Assembly: GCF_900141865.1 (NCBI RefSeq)
Contig: NZ_FQYW01000003.1
Location: 1-64,000 of the forward strand
DNA length: 64,000 bases
Direction: 5' to 3'
From: Anaerovibrio lipolyticus DSM 3074
GTDB taxonomy: Bacteria > Bacillota > Negativicutes > Selenomonadales > Selenomonadaceae
Below are positions 42,306 through 50,566 of this stretch, one piece after another. The notes beneath the pieces were generated by a model. It was not told where the DNA came from. It searched no databases and was given only the letters and a program-made list of their open reading frames with translations. Within the stretch, counting starts at the first letter, position 1. Each line of letters starts with the position of its first letter. The translations under genes were made by a program, and so were the position numbers.

Positions 42306-42915
42306 TTTTCGCCCTATCCAAATCCTGATTGTAAATTAATTCTATTATTTCTGGTGTCAGCGCCTGACGCCAAATTTTCTGTCGCTGTTGGGAGGTGGCA
42401 GCCTTGTCTTCTTTTTTTTCGTGGATAAGCTCCTGACGGATGCTGTTAATAAAATCTGCCATTTCCCCAAAGCCATGATGATACCGCTTTTCCAGATCCT
42501 GTCTGAGTAAGCGGGTATAGGCGGGACTGGCCCCCTCACTGGACACGGTAAATTGAAGTCTTCCCCGATTTACCACACCGGGAACCGTAAAATCGCAAAG
42601 CTCCGGCTCGCTGGCCACATTCACCAGAATACCAGCCGCCTTGGCATCCATTGCCGCCTGACGATTCACATCACCGTTATCCGTGGCACAAAAGACACAA
42701 AAAAAGCCTTCCAGCAAATCCTTACTGTAAGTCTCCTGTTTCCATGTAATTTTATTCTCCCGGGCCCAGTCTTGAATTTCACTGTCCGCCTCAGGGGATA
42801 TAACCGTTATCCGGGCGTTATTTTCCAGCAGCCTGCCAATCTTTCTGCAGGCCACCTTACCGCCACCCACCACGGCACATTTTCTGTTATCAAGCTTCAA
42901 ATTGATTGGATACAT
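42268..42915 (-). CDS. Precorrin-2 dehydrogenase / siroheme synthase N-terminal type
   Basis: 215 residues resembling the CysG/Met8 N-terminal domain, which oxidises precorrin-2 to sirohydrochlorin with NAD and may insert iron. NAD-binding VVGGGKVACRKIGRLLE (about 12-28), VFCATDNGDVNRQAA, ILVNVASEPELCDFTVPGVVNRGRL and SSEGASPAYTRLLRQDLEK are all present. ATG 42915 has GAGGATAAA upstream. The tail after about 150 (HHGFGEMADFINSIRQEL...) is charged and helical. First gene of the hem operon, so flux toward siroheme or cobalamin is likely. Confidence 0.9.
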   Translation of the reverse strand: MYPINLKLDNRKCAVVGGGKVACRKIGRLLENNARITVISPEADSEIQDWARENKITWKQETYSKDLLEGFFCVFCATDNGDVNRQAAMDAKAAGILVNVASEPELCDFTVPGVVNRGRLQFTVSSEGASPAYTRLLRQDLEKRYHHGFGEMADFINSIRQELIHEKKEDKAATSQQRQKIWRQALTPEIIELIYNQDLDRAKNEIRNAINRAGS

Positions 42916-42984
42916 TTTATCCTCTTCAAAAAGCAATTAAATGAATCATATTCATCTTTATAATTATACACCACTCACGGGCAA

Positions 42985-43018
42985 ATTAAAAGAGCCACAG
43001 CAGGCGGTGCCATGGCTC
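42985..43018 (-). terminator. Terminator of the NarL-type regulator gene
   Basis: On the minus strand GAGCCATGGCA and TGCTGTGGCTC pair around a CCGCC loop, then TTTTAATTT. It lies just past the regulator stop (43029) and ahead of the hem operon. Confidence 0.75.
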
Positions 43019-43028
43019 ATAGGTTGTC

Positions 43029-43700
43029 TTAGTCAAGTTTCATGATATTATGCTTCAAAACATAAATAAGGGCCTGAGTACGATCATTAACATTCAGCTT
43101 ACGGAAAATGTTGGTAAGATGGTTCTTAACTGTCTTCTCGCTGACAAACAGGGCCTGAGCAATGTCCTGGTTGCTGAAGCCCTTGGCAATGCAGGACAGC
43201 ACATCCAGCTCTCTGGCGGTAAGGCGTTCACCGCGACCAGTGCGCCACAGCTCCTTGGCCTTCTCGTTAATATCGTCCTCCACACAAAGGCTGCCGAAAA
43301 TGCGCTCCTCCAGCTCAGGATAAATATAGGCGCCACCCTCATAGACGATGTGAATGGCCTTAATGAGCATATCCGGCTCCACATCCTTCAGAAGATAACC
43401 AGAAGCACCATTCTTCAGCATTTCCAATACATAATTGTCATTATCATGAATCGTCAGGGCAATAATCTTGGTATTACACTTGGCCGCTTGAAGCTGGCTG
43501 GCTACGTCCAAGCCATTCAGCCCAGGCATATTGAGATCCAGTAATAAAATATCGGGCTGCAACACCAAAGTCCTAGCCAATGTCTCCTGTCCGTCCTCTG
43601 TTTCTCCCACAACCTCAATATCATCTTCAAAATTTAACACTCTTTTAAGCCCCTGTCTCAAAAGAGCATGATCATCAGCAATTAACACTCTTATCGCCAT
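43029..43700 (-). CDS. NarL/FixJ-family response regulator
   Basis: 223 residues. Receiver domain 1-120 with acidic pocket Asp9/Asp10, phospho-acceptor Asp55 in LLLDLNMPGLNG, and Lys in YLLKDVEPD. A LuxR-type HTH occupies about 155-220 (LTARELDVLSCIAKGFSNQDIAQALFVSEKTVKNHL split over two helices). No sensor kinase gene is adjacent, so it is an orphan regulator here. It is between the secretin gene and the hem operon, but has its own terminator. Confidence 0.92.
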   Translation of the reverse strand: MAIRVLIADDHALLRQGLKRVLNFEDDIEVVGETEDGQETLARTLVLQPDILLLDLNMPGLNGLDVASQLQAAKCNTKIIALTIHDNDNYVLEMLKNGASGYLLKDVEPDMLIKAIHIVYEGGAYIYPELEERIFGSLCVEDDINEKAKELWRTGRGERLTARELDVLSCIAKGFSNQDIAQALFVSEKTVKNHLTNIFRKLNVNDRTQALIYVLKHNIMKLD

Positions 43701-43841
43701 TGTAATTCCTCACTTCATTCACTACAAAAAGTGTAGCCACTCATTACTTCAACATTATACCATATTTGAATTATCTGTTGAAGGTTTTTCATATAGCCTT
43801 TTTTTACTATCTTTTATCATAAGACCTTTGTTCTAGTGGCC

Positions 43842-45107
43842 TCACAAAATTGTGGCCTTAATGAATATGGTGAGTTCCTCCTCCGTCACTTTAGAGGAGG
43901 TTACCTTGAAAAGGTTTCCCAAAATAGGGATATCTCCCAAAAATGGAATCTTTTGAAGCTGCTTAATCTCCTCCCTGCTAATGAGACCACCGATAACCAG
44001 AGTTTCCCCGTCCTTGAGTCTCACTCTGGTCTGGGCTGAGCGCTTTTGAAAGCTGTAGGCATTCATTTCCTTTACATAGCTTGGGGCACTGACCTCAATA
44101 TTCAGCAGGGAATCAATATAGCCATCCTCGTTTACAAAGGGACGGCACTGCAAAAGAATACCAGCCGGCCTGTATTTTATGGAGGTAGTGGTGGTGGTAT
44201 TTGTAATGGAAACCTCAGGGACAGGAACCTCTCCACCAATATTTATAACCGCCTCGCGCCCCTGCATGGTGACGATATTTGGTCTTGACAGCACCTTGGC
44301 CTTGCCCTTGGAAATTAATAAATCCAATGTGGCATCATATGTAAAATCATGGGGAATTTTAGTCCACTCCCAGGTCACCCCCAGCTTCTCCAGATCCTCC
44401 CGCTTCATAGCCACCACCTTGGCTTCCAAAGCCACCTGAGGTGCCGGAATATCCACCCTCTTTAAAAGCTGACTTATTTCCCTGGCTTCCTCCGGAGTAC
44501 CATATACCAACAGAGAACGAGTATTAATGTCCACCTCCACCCGGGGATTTTTGCTGATATTGCTGCCACTGTTACTGCTATTTCCAGCCACATCAACCCG
44601 CTGGGAGCTTTTCCCTGATTCCTTATTGATATCATTGCTGATGGCATTTTCAGATGCTTTTCCAGACTTGGTCTCCTTGTTTTTAGCTGCTTTTTTCGGT
44701 TCCGTTAAATACTTGTTTTGAAAATACAGCTCCGCTTCCCTTTTAAGCTCCTCCAAATCCCCATAGGCAACCGGTATCACATGGACCTGCCCCAGCTGGG
44801 ACACAATATTTTTCCCCCTGCCAATTATTAAAGTACCTTCCCGCTCACTGATGCTAAGACCACTGGCCAGCACGATTTTATCAATGGCCTCCCGTGGAGA
44901 GATATCCTGAAAATTTACGCTCACATGGCTGTCCGCCCCGCTATCTATAATCACATTAATATTACCTTCCCGGGCCGCAAAGCGGATAAGCTCTGCTGCA
45001 CTGCCATCAGCCACCCGCATGGACAGGGCTTCACCCCTGGTATAAGTACCCCAAAATACATTCATCAAGGCCATGACCAGCCCCATAATTATTATCTTTC
45101 TACCCAC
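43842..45107 (-). CDS. Secretin (type IV pilus PilQ / type II GspD family)
   Basis: 421 residues. A signal region is at about 1-25. A short STN/N0 domain follows (SVNFQDISPREAIDKIVLASGLSI), then a linker of low complexity (about 145-185, rich in Lys, Ser and Asn). The secretin core has RSLLVYGTPEEAREISQLLKRVDIPAPQVALEAKVV and, at the C terminus, VRLKDGETLVIGGLI...KIPFLGDIPILGNLF. It forms the gated outer-membrane channel for a pilus or secretion system. GTG 45107 has GGGGAG upstream and overlaps the PilP-like gene. At 421 residues it has fewer N domains than typical PilQ. Confidence 0.88.
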   Translation of the reverse strand: MGRKIIIMGLVMALMNVFWGTYTRGEALSMRVADGSAAELIRFAAREGNINVIIDSGADSHVSVNFQDISPREAIDKIVLASGLSISEREGTLIIGRGKNIVSQLGQVHVIPVAYGDLEELKREAELYFQNKYLTEPKKAAKNKETKSGKASENAISNDINKESGKSSQRVDVAGNSSNSGSNISKNPRVEVDINTRSLLVYGTPEEAREISQLLKRVDIPAPQVALEAKVVAMKREDLEKLGVTWEWTKIPHDFTYDATLDLLISKGKAKVLSRPNIVTMQGREAVINIGGEVPVPEVSITNTTTTTSIKYRPAGILLQCRPFVNEDGYIDSLLNIEVSAPSYVKEMNAYSFQKRSAQTRVRLKDGETLVIGGLISREEIKQLQKIPFLGDIPILGNLFKVTSSKVTEEELTIFIKATIL

Positions 45108-45703
45108 ATTATTCTCCCCTGTACATTCACCTTAACACTGTTCTCTCCCACTGCCTCCACGAATATATTGTCCACCACATCTCCCGTTGACAGCATATAT
45201 TGACTTCCACCGTACTCCAGCAACACCGCCGGACCACTGCTCCCCTCCACAATACCTTTTATCCTGGGAGCTATCCCTTTCGGAGCTTTTTTATCCTTGG
45301 CTTCCTTCGTATTTTCCCTGGAAGGATTTTTCCCGTTGGCATTTCTGTTGTCAGCTTCTGTTATACCACTTTTCTTAAATTTATCTCGCCGCCCCTGCCT
45401 TCCTTGTCCTTCCTCAAATGGATTATTCAGGCCCTTAAACTCCTGAACCTCCTTCATGCCCTTTATTTCCTTAAAGCCGCCTTTGACAGCCTCCTTTTCC
45501 TTGCTTACAGTTCCCTCCGAAAAAGCAGTAATGGCCTGAGAAGAGTCTCCCAGGCCATCAATTACCGTAAATACCGGAAAAATAAGGGCGCAGATGACTG
45601 TAAATAAAGCCACCCGCGCCAGCATATTTTCCTTCAGCAATGTCATTAACTGCAATAAATGCCGGCCAGCCTTTTCAGCAAGGGATTGAATCATTCCCTG
45701 CAT
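45092..45703 (-). CDS. PilP/GspC-like inner-membrane protein
   Basis: 203 residues: one hydrophobic segment (about 30-52 from ATG 45703), a long charged linker, and a C-terminal beta domain IKGIVEGSSGPAVLLEYGGS and STGDVVDNIFVEAV...VQGRIMWVE. This is the pattern of PilP and GspC homology-region domains that link the inner-membrane platform to the secretin. GAGAGG lies before the chosen ATG; the longer form (45751) has none. The gene overlaps the secretin gene by 16 bp. The usual PilM, PilN and PilO genes are absent upstream, where pgi is found. Confidence 0.7.
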   Translation of the reverse strand: MQGMIQSLAEKAGRHLLQLMTLLKENMLARVALFTVICALIFPVFTVIDGLGDSSQAITAFSEGTVSKEKEAVKGGFKEIKGMKEVQEFKGLNNPFEEGQGRQGRRDKFKKSGITEADNRNANGKNPSRENTKEAKDKKAPKGIAPRIKGIVEGSSGPAVLLEYGGSQYMLSTGDVVDNIFVEAVGENSVKVNVQGRIMWVER

Positions 45704-45842
45704 TTTTGCCTCTCCTTTTCGACATATTATGCTGACAGAAAAACCATGCAAAAGGATACACGCTTGCGAATTTCTGCCATATAATACTGAATTATTTAGT
45801 TTAAAGTTTATTGTATACGATTTATATATCCGCTATGACAAA

Positions 45843-47291
45843 TCACTTCTTCAGTGCCTGCAGACTTGGCCCCATAATGCGCTTATAAGCCTCAACACCA
45901 GGCTGATTGAAGGCATCCACATCTGCCAGCTCGCCCTCGTAAGCAATGGTCAAAGCCAGCATATAAAGGAGCTCGCCTAAATGATAGGCATCCAGCTTTG
46001 GCAGTGAGAACAGGGCATTGAAGCGGTTGTTGGAAGCCAAGGCATCCGCATTGGACTGACGGGCCACCTCCAGAGCCTGACTCATCTTTACGCCGGAAAT
46101 ATCAGCCAGCTTCTTCACCTCTGGGAAGGAATTTGGAATAACAAAATCCGTATCCCAATTTTCCACTCTGATAAACTGAACCACCTTGTTCAGCTTGCCC
46201 TCCTGATGCTGCTGGGTCTGAGCGTGCATATCAGTGGTACCCACAGCCACAATAGGGGTACGGCCATAGTACACGTCCTTGCCGTTTCTGTCCACCTGCT
46301 TGCCAAGGGATTCAGCCAACAGCTGAATGTACCATTCGGAAACAGATTTCAGATAATCACCATAAGGCATCATAACTTCCATATCGCGGCCATATTTCTC
46401 AGAGGCAATATATTTCAGCACTGCATTAAGGAGAGCCGGATTCTGCCATACATCTTCGTTCTGGCAGGCAATATCCATATCCTTGGCACCATTGAGGAAA
46501 GCCTCAATATCAAAGCCGCATACGGCCGCCAGCACAAGGCCAACATCACAGAAAATGGAGAAGCGTCCCCCAACGCCATCAGGAACACTGTACTGCGGCC
46601 AATTGTTGTCCATGGCCAGCTTCTTCAGGATGGTAGGCTTTTCCTCGTTAGGATCAGTAACTGCAATTACCTCCACCTCGATATCCGGGTTCTTCTTCAG
46701 CTCCTCATAGATAACCATGAAATTGGACATGGTATCCAAAGTGCCGCCGGATTTGGAAATAACCATCAAATCCACCACCAGCTTGCGCTTCAGATGGGAC
46801 TTGGCAATACGGGCTGAACGCTCCAGCTCCTTGATTAAATCCCCGGTGCGACGTGGATCAATGTTGTTGCCGCTGAAGTAAATCTTTGGCATACCACCAC
46901 GTTCCTCAGTGGTCATGGAATTCCAAAACTCGCCACACTGAACATCAAAAATAACCTTGTCCCCCAGATAGGAACCGCCAATACCCAGGGATACCACCGC
47001 ATCCACACGATTCTTTACGGAAGCAGTCAGCTCCTTCAGATGCTTGATGGAAGCCGGAGAATTGAGATGTCCCTCCTCCACATAAGGCAGCTGGGAGAAA
47101 TAAACCTTCTCCGGAGTGCCATCCTTGGACAGATGACCACGGATAATGCCCTCTTCGCGCATTACCTTGATAGCCTTGTTGGCTTCATCAATCTTGCCAG
47201 CCAGTTCCTTTACGTCATCCTTGGTAACCTTACCTTCACCTACCAGATTGCCGTAATCAAAGGTAAAACCGGATTTTAATTTTAACTCCAT
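45843..47291 (-). CDS. pgi: Glucose-6-phosphate isomerase
   Basis: 482 residues; interconverts glucose 6-phosphate and fructose 6-phosphate. Motifs: VSLGIGGSYLGDKVIFD (about 100-116), MVISKSGGTLDTMSNFMV (about 178-195), FSIFCDVGLVLAAVCG, and DMHAQTQQHQEGKLNKVVQFI with the catalytic His region, plus the C-terminal QPGVEAYKR with the catalytic Lys. Apparently a single gene; the pilus-like pair follows on the same strand after 139 bases. Confidence 0.95.
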   Translation of the reverse strand: MELKLKSGFTFDYGNLVGEGKVTKDDVKELAGKIDEANKAIKVMREEGIIRGHLSKDGTPEKVYFSQLPYVEEGHLNSPASIKHLKELTASVKNRVDAVVSLGIGGSYLGDKVIFDVQCGEFWNSMTTEERGGMPKIYFSGNNIDPRRTGDLIKELERSARIAKSHLKRKLVVDLMVISKSGGTLDTMSNFMVIYEELKKNPDIEVEVIAVTDPNEEKPTILKKLAMDNNWPQYSVPDGVGGRFSIFCDVGLVLAAVCGFDIEAFLNGAKDMDIACQNEDVWQNPALLNAVLKYIASEKYGRDMEVMMPYGDYLKSVSEWYIQLLAESLGKQVDRNGKDVYYGRTPIVAVGTTDMHAQTQQHQEGKLNKVVQFIRVENWDTDFVIPNSFPEVKKLADISGVKMSQALEVARQSNADALASNNRFNALFSLPKLDAYHLGELLYMLALTIAYEGELADVDAFNQPGVEAYKRIMGPSLQALKK

Positions 47292-47354
47292 AGAAAATCC
47301 CCCCTATAAGTCTTTCACCTTATATATTTCTCTATTCAGTTCAAAAGTCCTTGT

Positions 47355-48725
47355 TTATTTTGAAATTATTTGTTCCCTTTTTAGTTTTCGAATATTTTTC
47401 TTCATCCTGCGAAGGGTATAATAGTAGGCCACAGCCAAAGGAATACAGGAGCCAAACCAGGCTGCAGGACTGGCAATGGTGGCCCCCCAGAAGCCCAGTG
47501 TATCCACGAAACACAGACCCACGATAGCCCTCATAACCAGCTCCATAATACCCGCAAAGGTTGGTACAAAGCTCTGTCCCAGTCCCTGTAGGGTATTACG
47601 ATAAATAAACAGCAGTGCCAACACAATATAGCACGCAGAAGTGGTTACCAGATATACCTGCCCCAGCTCAATTACATCAATCTCCTCAGACCCCACAAAA
47701 AGCTCCATGAAGTTTGGACCAAAAATAACAATAAATATCCCCACAAGAATACTGAAGGCTCCGGACATGAGGATACACTGGTTTACGCCTTTTTTTATGC
47801 GTGCAAATTTTCCTGCGCCATAATTCTGTGCCGTATATGCCGCCATGGCAATACCAAAGGACATCATTGGCATCAGGGCAATCATTTCCACCTTCTGGGC
47901 CGCCGCAAAGGCTGCCACTGCCACAGGCCCAAGGCGATTCAGGGCCATCTGCACAATAATGGTACCAACGGCAATAATCGAAGTCTGAAAGGCCATTGGC
48001 AAGGCAATGACCAGATGCTTTTTCATAAAGTCCCAATTAAGATACTGCCAGTCCCGACGGCGAATTATCAAATGAGGAACCCTTTTCCAAATGTAGGTAA
48101 CCACAATTACGCCACCAATGAACTGGGACACCAGGATGCCGTAGGCAGCTCCCGGGATACCCCACTCAAAAACCAGCAGAAACAAAGGCTCCACAATAAT
48201 ATTAATAATAAGGGCTGTGGCCAAAATATAGGTTGGAGCACGGCTGTCCCCCAAAGCTCTAATGAGATTTGCCTCCAGCATGAAAACCACTGTAATCGGG
48301 ATACCAGCACAGACAATGGAAATAAAAGCCACTGCCCCCTCCAGTATTTCCGGTGGCGTATCCATAAATACCAAGGCATCCCGCGAAAAGACGTAGCCGA
48401 TTACCGCCAAAACAAAGCCAACCGCCAGGCCCAGCACCAAACAAGCGGCAGCACTGTGATGAACTCCCTCATAATCCTTGGCACCAAACCGCTGACCAGT
48501 AAATATGGAAAGTCCCGATGACAGGCCGATTATAAATCCCACTGTAAGAAACATGATACAGCCAGTACATCCCACAGCTGCCAGGGCTTCAACCCCCAAA
48601 AAACGACCTACTATCAGGGTATCAACAAAGCTGTATAGCTGCTGAAAAATATTTCCGCCAATTAGCGGCAAAGTGAAAAACAATATTAGCTTTGCAGGAC
48701 TACCTTCGGTTAATTTTTTTGTCAT
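47355..48725 (-). CDS. MATE-family efflux transporter
   Basis: 456 residues with 12 membrane segments arranged as two MatE repeats. It begins LTEGSPAKLILFFTLPLIGGNIFQQLY and VDTLIVGRFLGVEALAAVG, the DinF/NorM-like pattern; the second repeat starts near LVIALPMAFQTSIIAVGTIIVQ. Such proteins export cationic drugs or metabolites using Na+ or H+. The substrate is unknown. It lies between pgi and the YdcF-like gene, all minus strand. Confidence 0.92.
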   Translation of the reverse strand: MTKKLTEGSPAKLILFFTLPLIGGNIFQQLYSFVDTLIVGRFLGVEALAAVGCTGCIMFLTVGFIIGLSSGLSIFTGQRFGAKDYEGVHHSAAACLVLGLAVGFVLAVIGYVFSRDALVFMDTPPEILEGAVAFISIVCAGIPITVVFMLEANLIRALGDSRAPTYILATALIINIIVEPLFLLVFEWGIPGAAYGILVSQFIGGVIVVTYIWKRVPHLIIRRRDWQYLNWDFMKKHLVIALPMAFQTSIIAVGTIIVQMALNRLGPVAVAAFAAAQKVEMIALMPMMSFGIAMAAYTAQNYGAGKFARIKKGVNQCILMSGAFSILVGIFIVIFGPNFMELFVGSEEIDVIELGQVYLVTTSACYIVLALLFIYRNTLQGLGQSFVPTFAGIMELVMRAIVGLCFVDTLGFWGATIASPAAWFGSCIPLAVAYYYTLRRMKKNIRKLKREQIISK

Positions 48726-48750
48726 TATAAGACCTTACTTTCTATGATTA

Positions 48751-49509
48751 TCAATAACCCAGATACTGCGTCACCACGCTTCTGAGCTTTTTCTGCATAT
48801 AAATTACACTGTCGCCCAGGGCATCTGCATTTGGACGGAGCTTATTCATATTAAAGCTCTGGGGCCGATTTGTGCGAAAATCTGCTGGGGCAGGAATAAC
48901 CTCCACTCCCTCTTTTTCAAAATTCAGCACCGAGCGGTCCATGTGAAAGGCAGAGGTTACCAAAATTGGCCTATTCCAGCCATGTTGTCTAATAATTTCA
49001 CATGTAAATATGGCATTTTGCCGTGTATTAAGACTCTTATCCTCGATAAATATTTTATCCTCCGGAACCCCCAGAAGCATCAGCTCCCGAGTGGCAATAT
49101 GGGCTTCGTTGCCGCTGTCGTCATAAACCTGGCCACCGCTGACAATAACGGGAAATCCAGTCTTTTTATACAGCTGGGCCACCAAGACCATACGACTGGC
49201 CGCCGCCCCGGAAAGAGTGCCTTCACCACCTAATGCCGGTGTTCCGGACAAGGCCCCACCACCAAGCATCACAATACAATCACCATTAAATTTTTCTGGC
49301 ATAGAATACTTATTTTCCAAGGAACCTATAAGTATCCCTGAAATCCAAAAGGTGGACAGCAGATAAAATACTATTGTTACCGCCCCGACTACGGAAGCAG
49401 CCCTTTTCTCATTTTTCCGCCAAAGCCATATTCCCAGCGCCAAGAATATTAGAATAAAAACTCCCGGCGGCATGAGAAGGCTAGCACCAAATTTTAATAT
49501 ATAAATCAT
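48751..49509 (-). CDS. YdcF/ElyC-family (DUF218) membrane-anchored protein
   Basis: 252 residues: two N-terminal hydrophobic segments (about 5-28 and 36-60), then a DUF218 domain with CIVMLGGGALSG (about 78-89), PVIVSGGQVYDDSGNEAH (about 120-137), IFIEDKSLNTRQNA (about 154-167) and ILVTSAFHMDRSVL. The family includes ElyC and SanA, linked to envelope polysaccharide homeostasis; activity is unknown. 25 bases separate it from the MATE gene. Confidence 0.87.
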   Translation of the reverse strand: MIYILKFGASLLMPPGVFILIFLALGIWLWRKNEKRAASVVGAVTIVFYLLSTFWISGILIGSLENKYSMPEKFNGDCIVMLGGGALSGTPALGGEGTLSGAAASRMVLVAQLYKKTGFPVIVSGGQVYDDSGNEAHIATRELMLLGVPEDKIFIEDKSLNTRQNAIFTCEIIRQHGWNRPILVTSAFHMDRSVLNFEKEGVEVIPAPADFRTNRPQSFNMNKLRPNADALGDSVIYMQKKLRSVVTQYLGY

Positions 49510-49542
49510 AATGCGCTCCGATAAAAACTTTAAGAATAATTA

Positions 49543-49756
49543 TATAGGCAGGGGGCTGCTGAGTTGAACATTGAGTCCCAGTACGTTAAGAAACTTTTTA
49601 TTGCTATACCTTGATTATAGTGGGAAAAATCATCTGTTTGAGCGACGCGAAGCTGGTCCTTTAGGACGAAGCGAGTTATGATTTTTGCCACTATATAAGA
49701 GCAAGAAAAAGTTTTAGGGCTGGGACGGCGTGAAGCTCAACAGTCCCCTGCCTATA
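49543..49756 (-). repeat. Long-palindrome intergenic repeat, copy 3 (inverted)
   Basis: An about 214-bp hairpin with ends TATAGGCAGGGG and CCCCTGCCTATA. On the minus strand it reads ...CCCTAAAACTTTTTCTT...AACTCGCTTCG...CGCTCAAACAGATGATTTTT...AGTTTCTTAACG, the family signature. Its centre is longer than in copies 2 and 4 (an extra GTCCTAAAGGAC palindrome). Intergenic, between the YdcF-like and cupin genes. Confidence 0.75.
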
Positions 49757-49764
49757 ATTTTCCT

Positions 49765-49806
49765 CTTTTTTTAGAGGAAAAATATGAACAACTACGTTAT
49801 GTCGAG
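49765..49806 (+). promoter_or_regulatory. Dyad-promoter module, copy 2
   Basis: TTTTCCTC and GAGGAAAA dyad, then AATATGAACAACTACGT and TATGTC. It matches copy 3 just downstream except for the -10 (TATGTC instead of TATAAT), so it is probably a decayed or weak promoter. A small inverted repeat GTCGAG/CTCGAC (49801-49822) follows. Confidence 0.5.
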
Positions 49807-49842
49807 AAAACCTATGCCTCGACGAAACGTCAATAAAGAATT

Positions 49843-49886
49843 TTTTCCTCTAAATAGAGGAAAAATATGAACAACTACGTTATAAT
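49843..49886 (+). promoter_or_regulatory. Dyad-promoter module, copy 3 (cupin promoter)
   Basis: Dyad TTTTTCCTCTA / TAGAGGAAAAA, then ATATGAACAACTACGT and -10 TATAAT (49881-49886). AGGAAA from the dyad lies 17 bases upstream of the -10. The cupin start codon is 58 bases downstream. Same structure as the copies at 17793 and 61386. Confidence 0.6.
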
Positions 49887-49943
49887 ATACCATAAGTGAG
49901 ATAATATGGTTATCATATTGTGTAATAAAGGAGAGAAAGAACT

Positions 49944-50288
49944 ATGCAGACATTAACAAGCAACATCGTAAAGGCTGAGAACAAGGCTGGCGGCAAGGGT
50001 ACCATCACCATTGAAAAGCTCCTGGGAGAAAAGGAACTGGGTGGCAACGACATGTTCGCCAAGGTTACCATTCCACCTGGATGCTCCATTGGTTTCCATG
50101 AGCACCATGGCAATGCTGAGACCTATCACATTCTTCAGGGTGAGGCTCTCTACAATGATAACGGCAAGGAAATGACCATCGGTGTAGGCACCACTACTTA
50201 CTGCCCTGACGGGGAAGGCCACGGCATCGAGAATGCCTCCTCCTCTGGGGATCTGGTATTTATGGCTCTGATTTCCAAGACTCTGTAA
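49944..50288 (+). CDS. Cupin-domain protein
   Basis: A 114-residue single-domain cupin. Motif 1 is PPGCSIGFHEHHGNAETYHIL (split: CSIGFHEHH and ETYHILQGE, about 51-71) with two His and a Glu as metal ligands; motif 2 is TTTYCPDGEGHGIEN (about 88-102) with His. Small cupins of this type may act as isomerases, dioxygenases or sensors; nothing points to one. GGAG lies upstream of the ATG. It has its own promoter module and terminator, so it is a monocistronic gene. Confidence 0.85.
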   Translation: MQTLTSNIVKAENKAGGKGTITIEKLLGEKELGGNDMFAKVTIPPGCSIGFHEHHGNAETYHILQGEALYNDNGKEMTIGVGTTTYCPDGEGHGIENASSSGDLVFMALISKTL

Positions 50289-50316
50289 TTGATTGCCAAA
50301 TTCATATTAAAACTCA

Positions 50317-50352
50317 AAGCCCGCTCTGCACACCGCAGAACGGGCTTCTCTA
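50317..50352 (+). terminator. Terminator of the cupin gene
   Basis: AAGCCCGCTCTGC (50317-50329) pairs with GCAGAACGGGCTT (50335-50347) around CACCC-type loop bases, then CTCTATTT. It lies 29 bases after the stop. Confidence 0.8.
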
Positions 50353-50370
50353 TTTGCGTAATAGCAACGG

Positions 50371-50551
50371 GCAGATGACAGTTGTCTGTCGCAAGAACAG
50401 GACTCTAAAACTATTTTTTACAACTATTGTAATAGCAATAAAAATTATAACTCGCGTCGCTCAAACAAATAATTTTTATCACTAATGCAGGAATGTAAAA
50501 ATTAGTTTCTTAACGCGACCAGTTCAACCGCTCCAATCAACTGCCATCTGC
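50371..50551 (+). repeat. Long-palindrome intergenic repeat, copy 4
   Basis: An about 181-bp hairpin: GCAGATGACAGTTG at the left pairs with CAACTGCCATCTGC at the right. CTAAAACTATTTTTTACA and TGTAAAAATTAGTTTCTTAACG form inner arms, and the apex is AACTCGCGTCGCTCAAACA. Closest to copy 2 (39810). It lies between the cupin terminator and the 3' end of the sensor kinase gene. Confidence 0.8.
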
Positions 50552-50566
50552 ACTTTTTATTCACCG

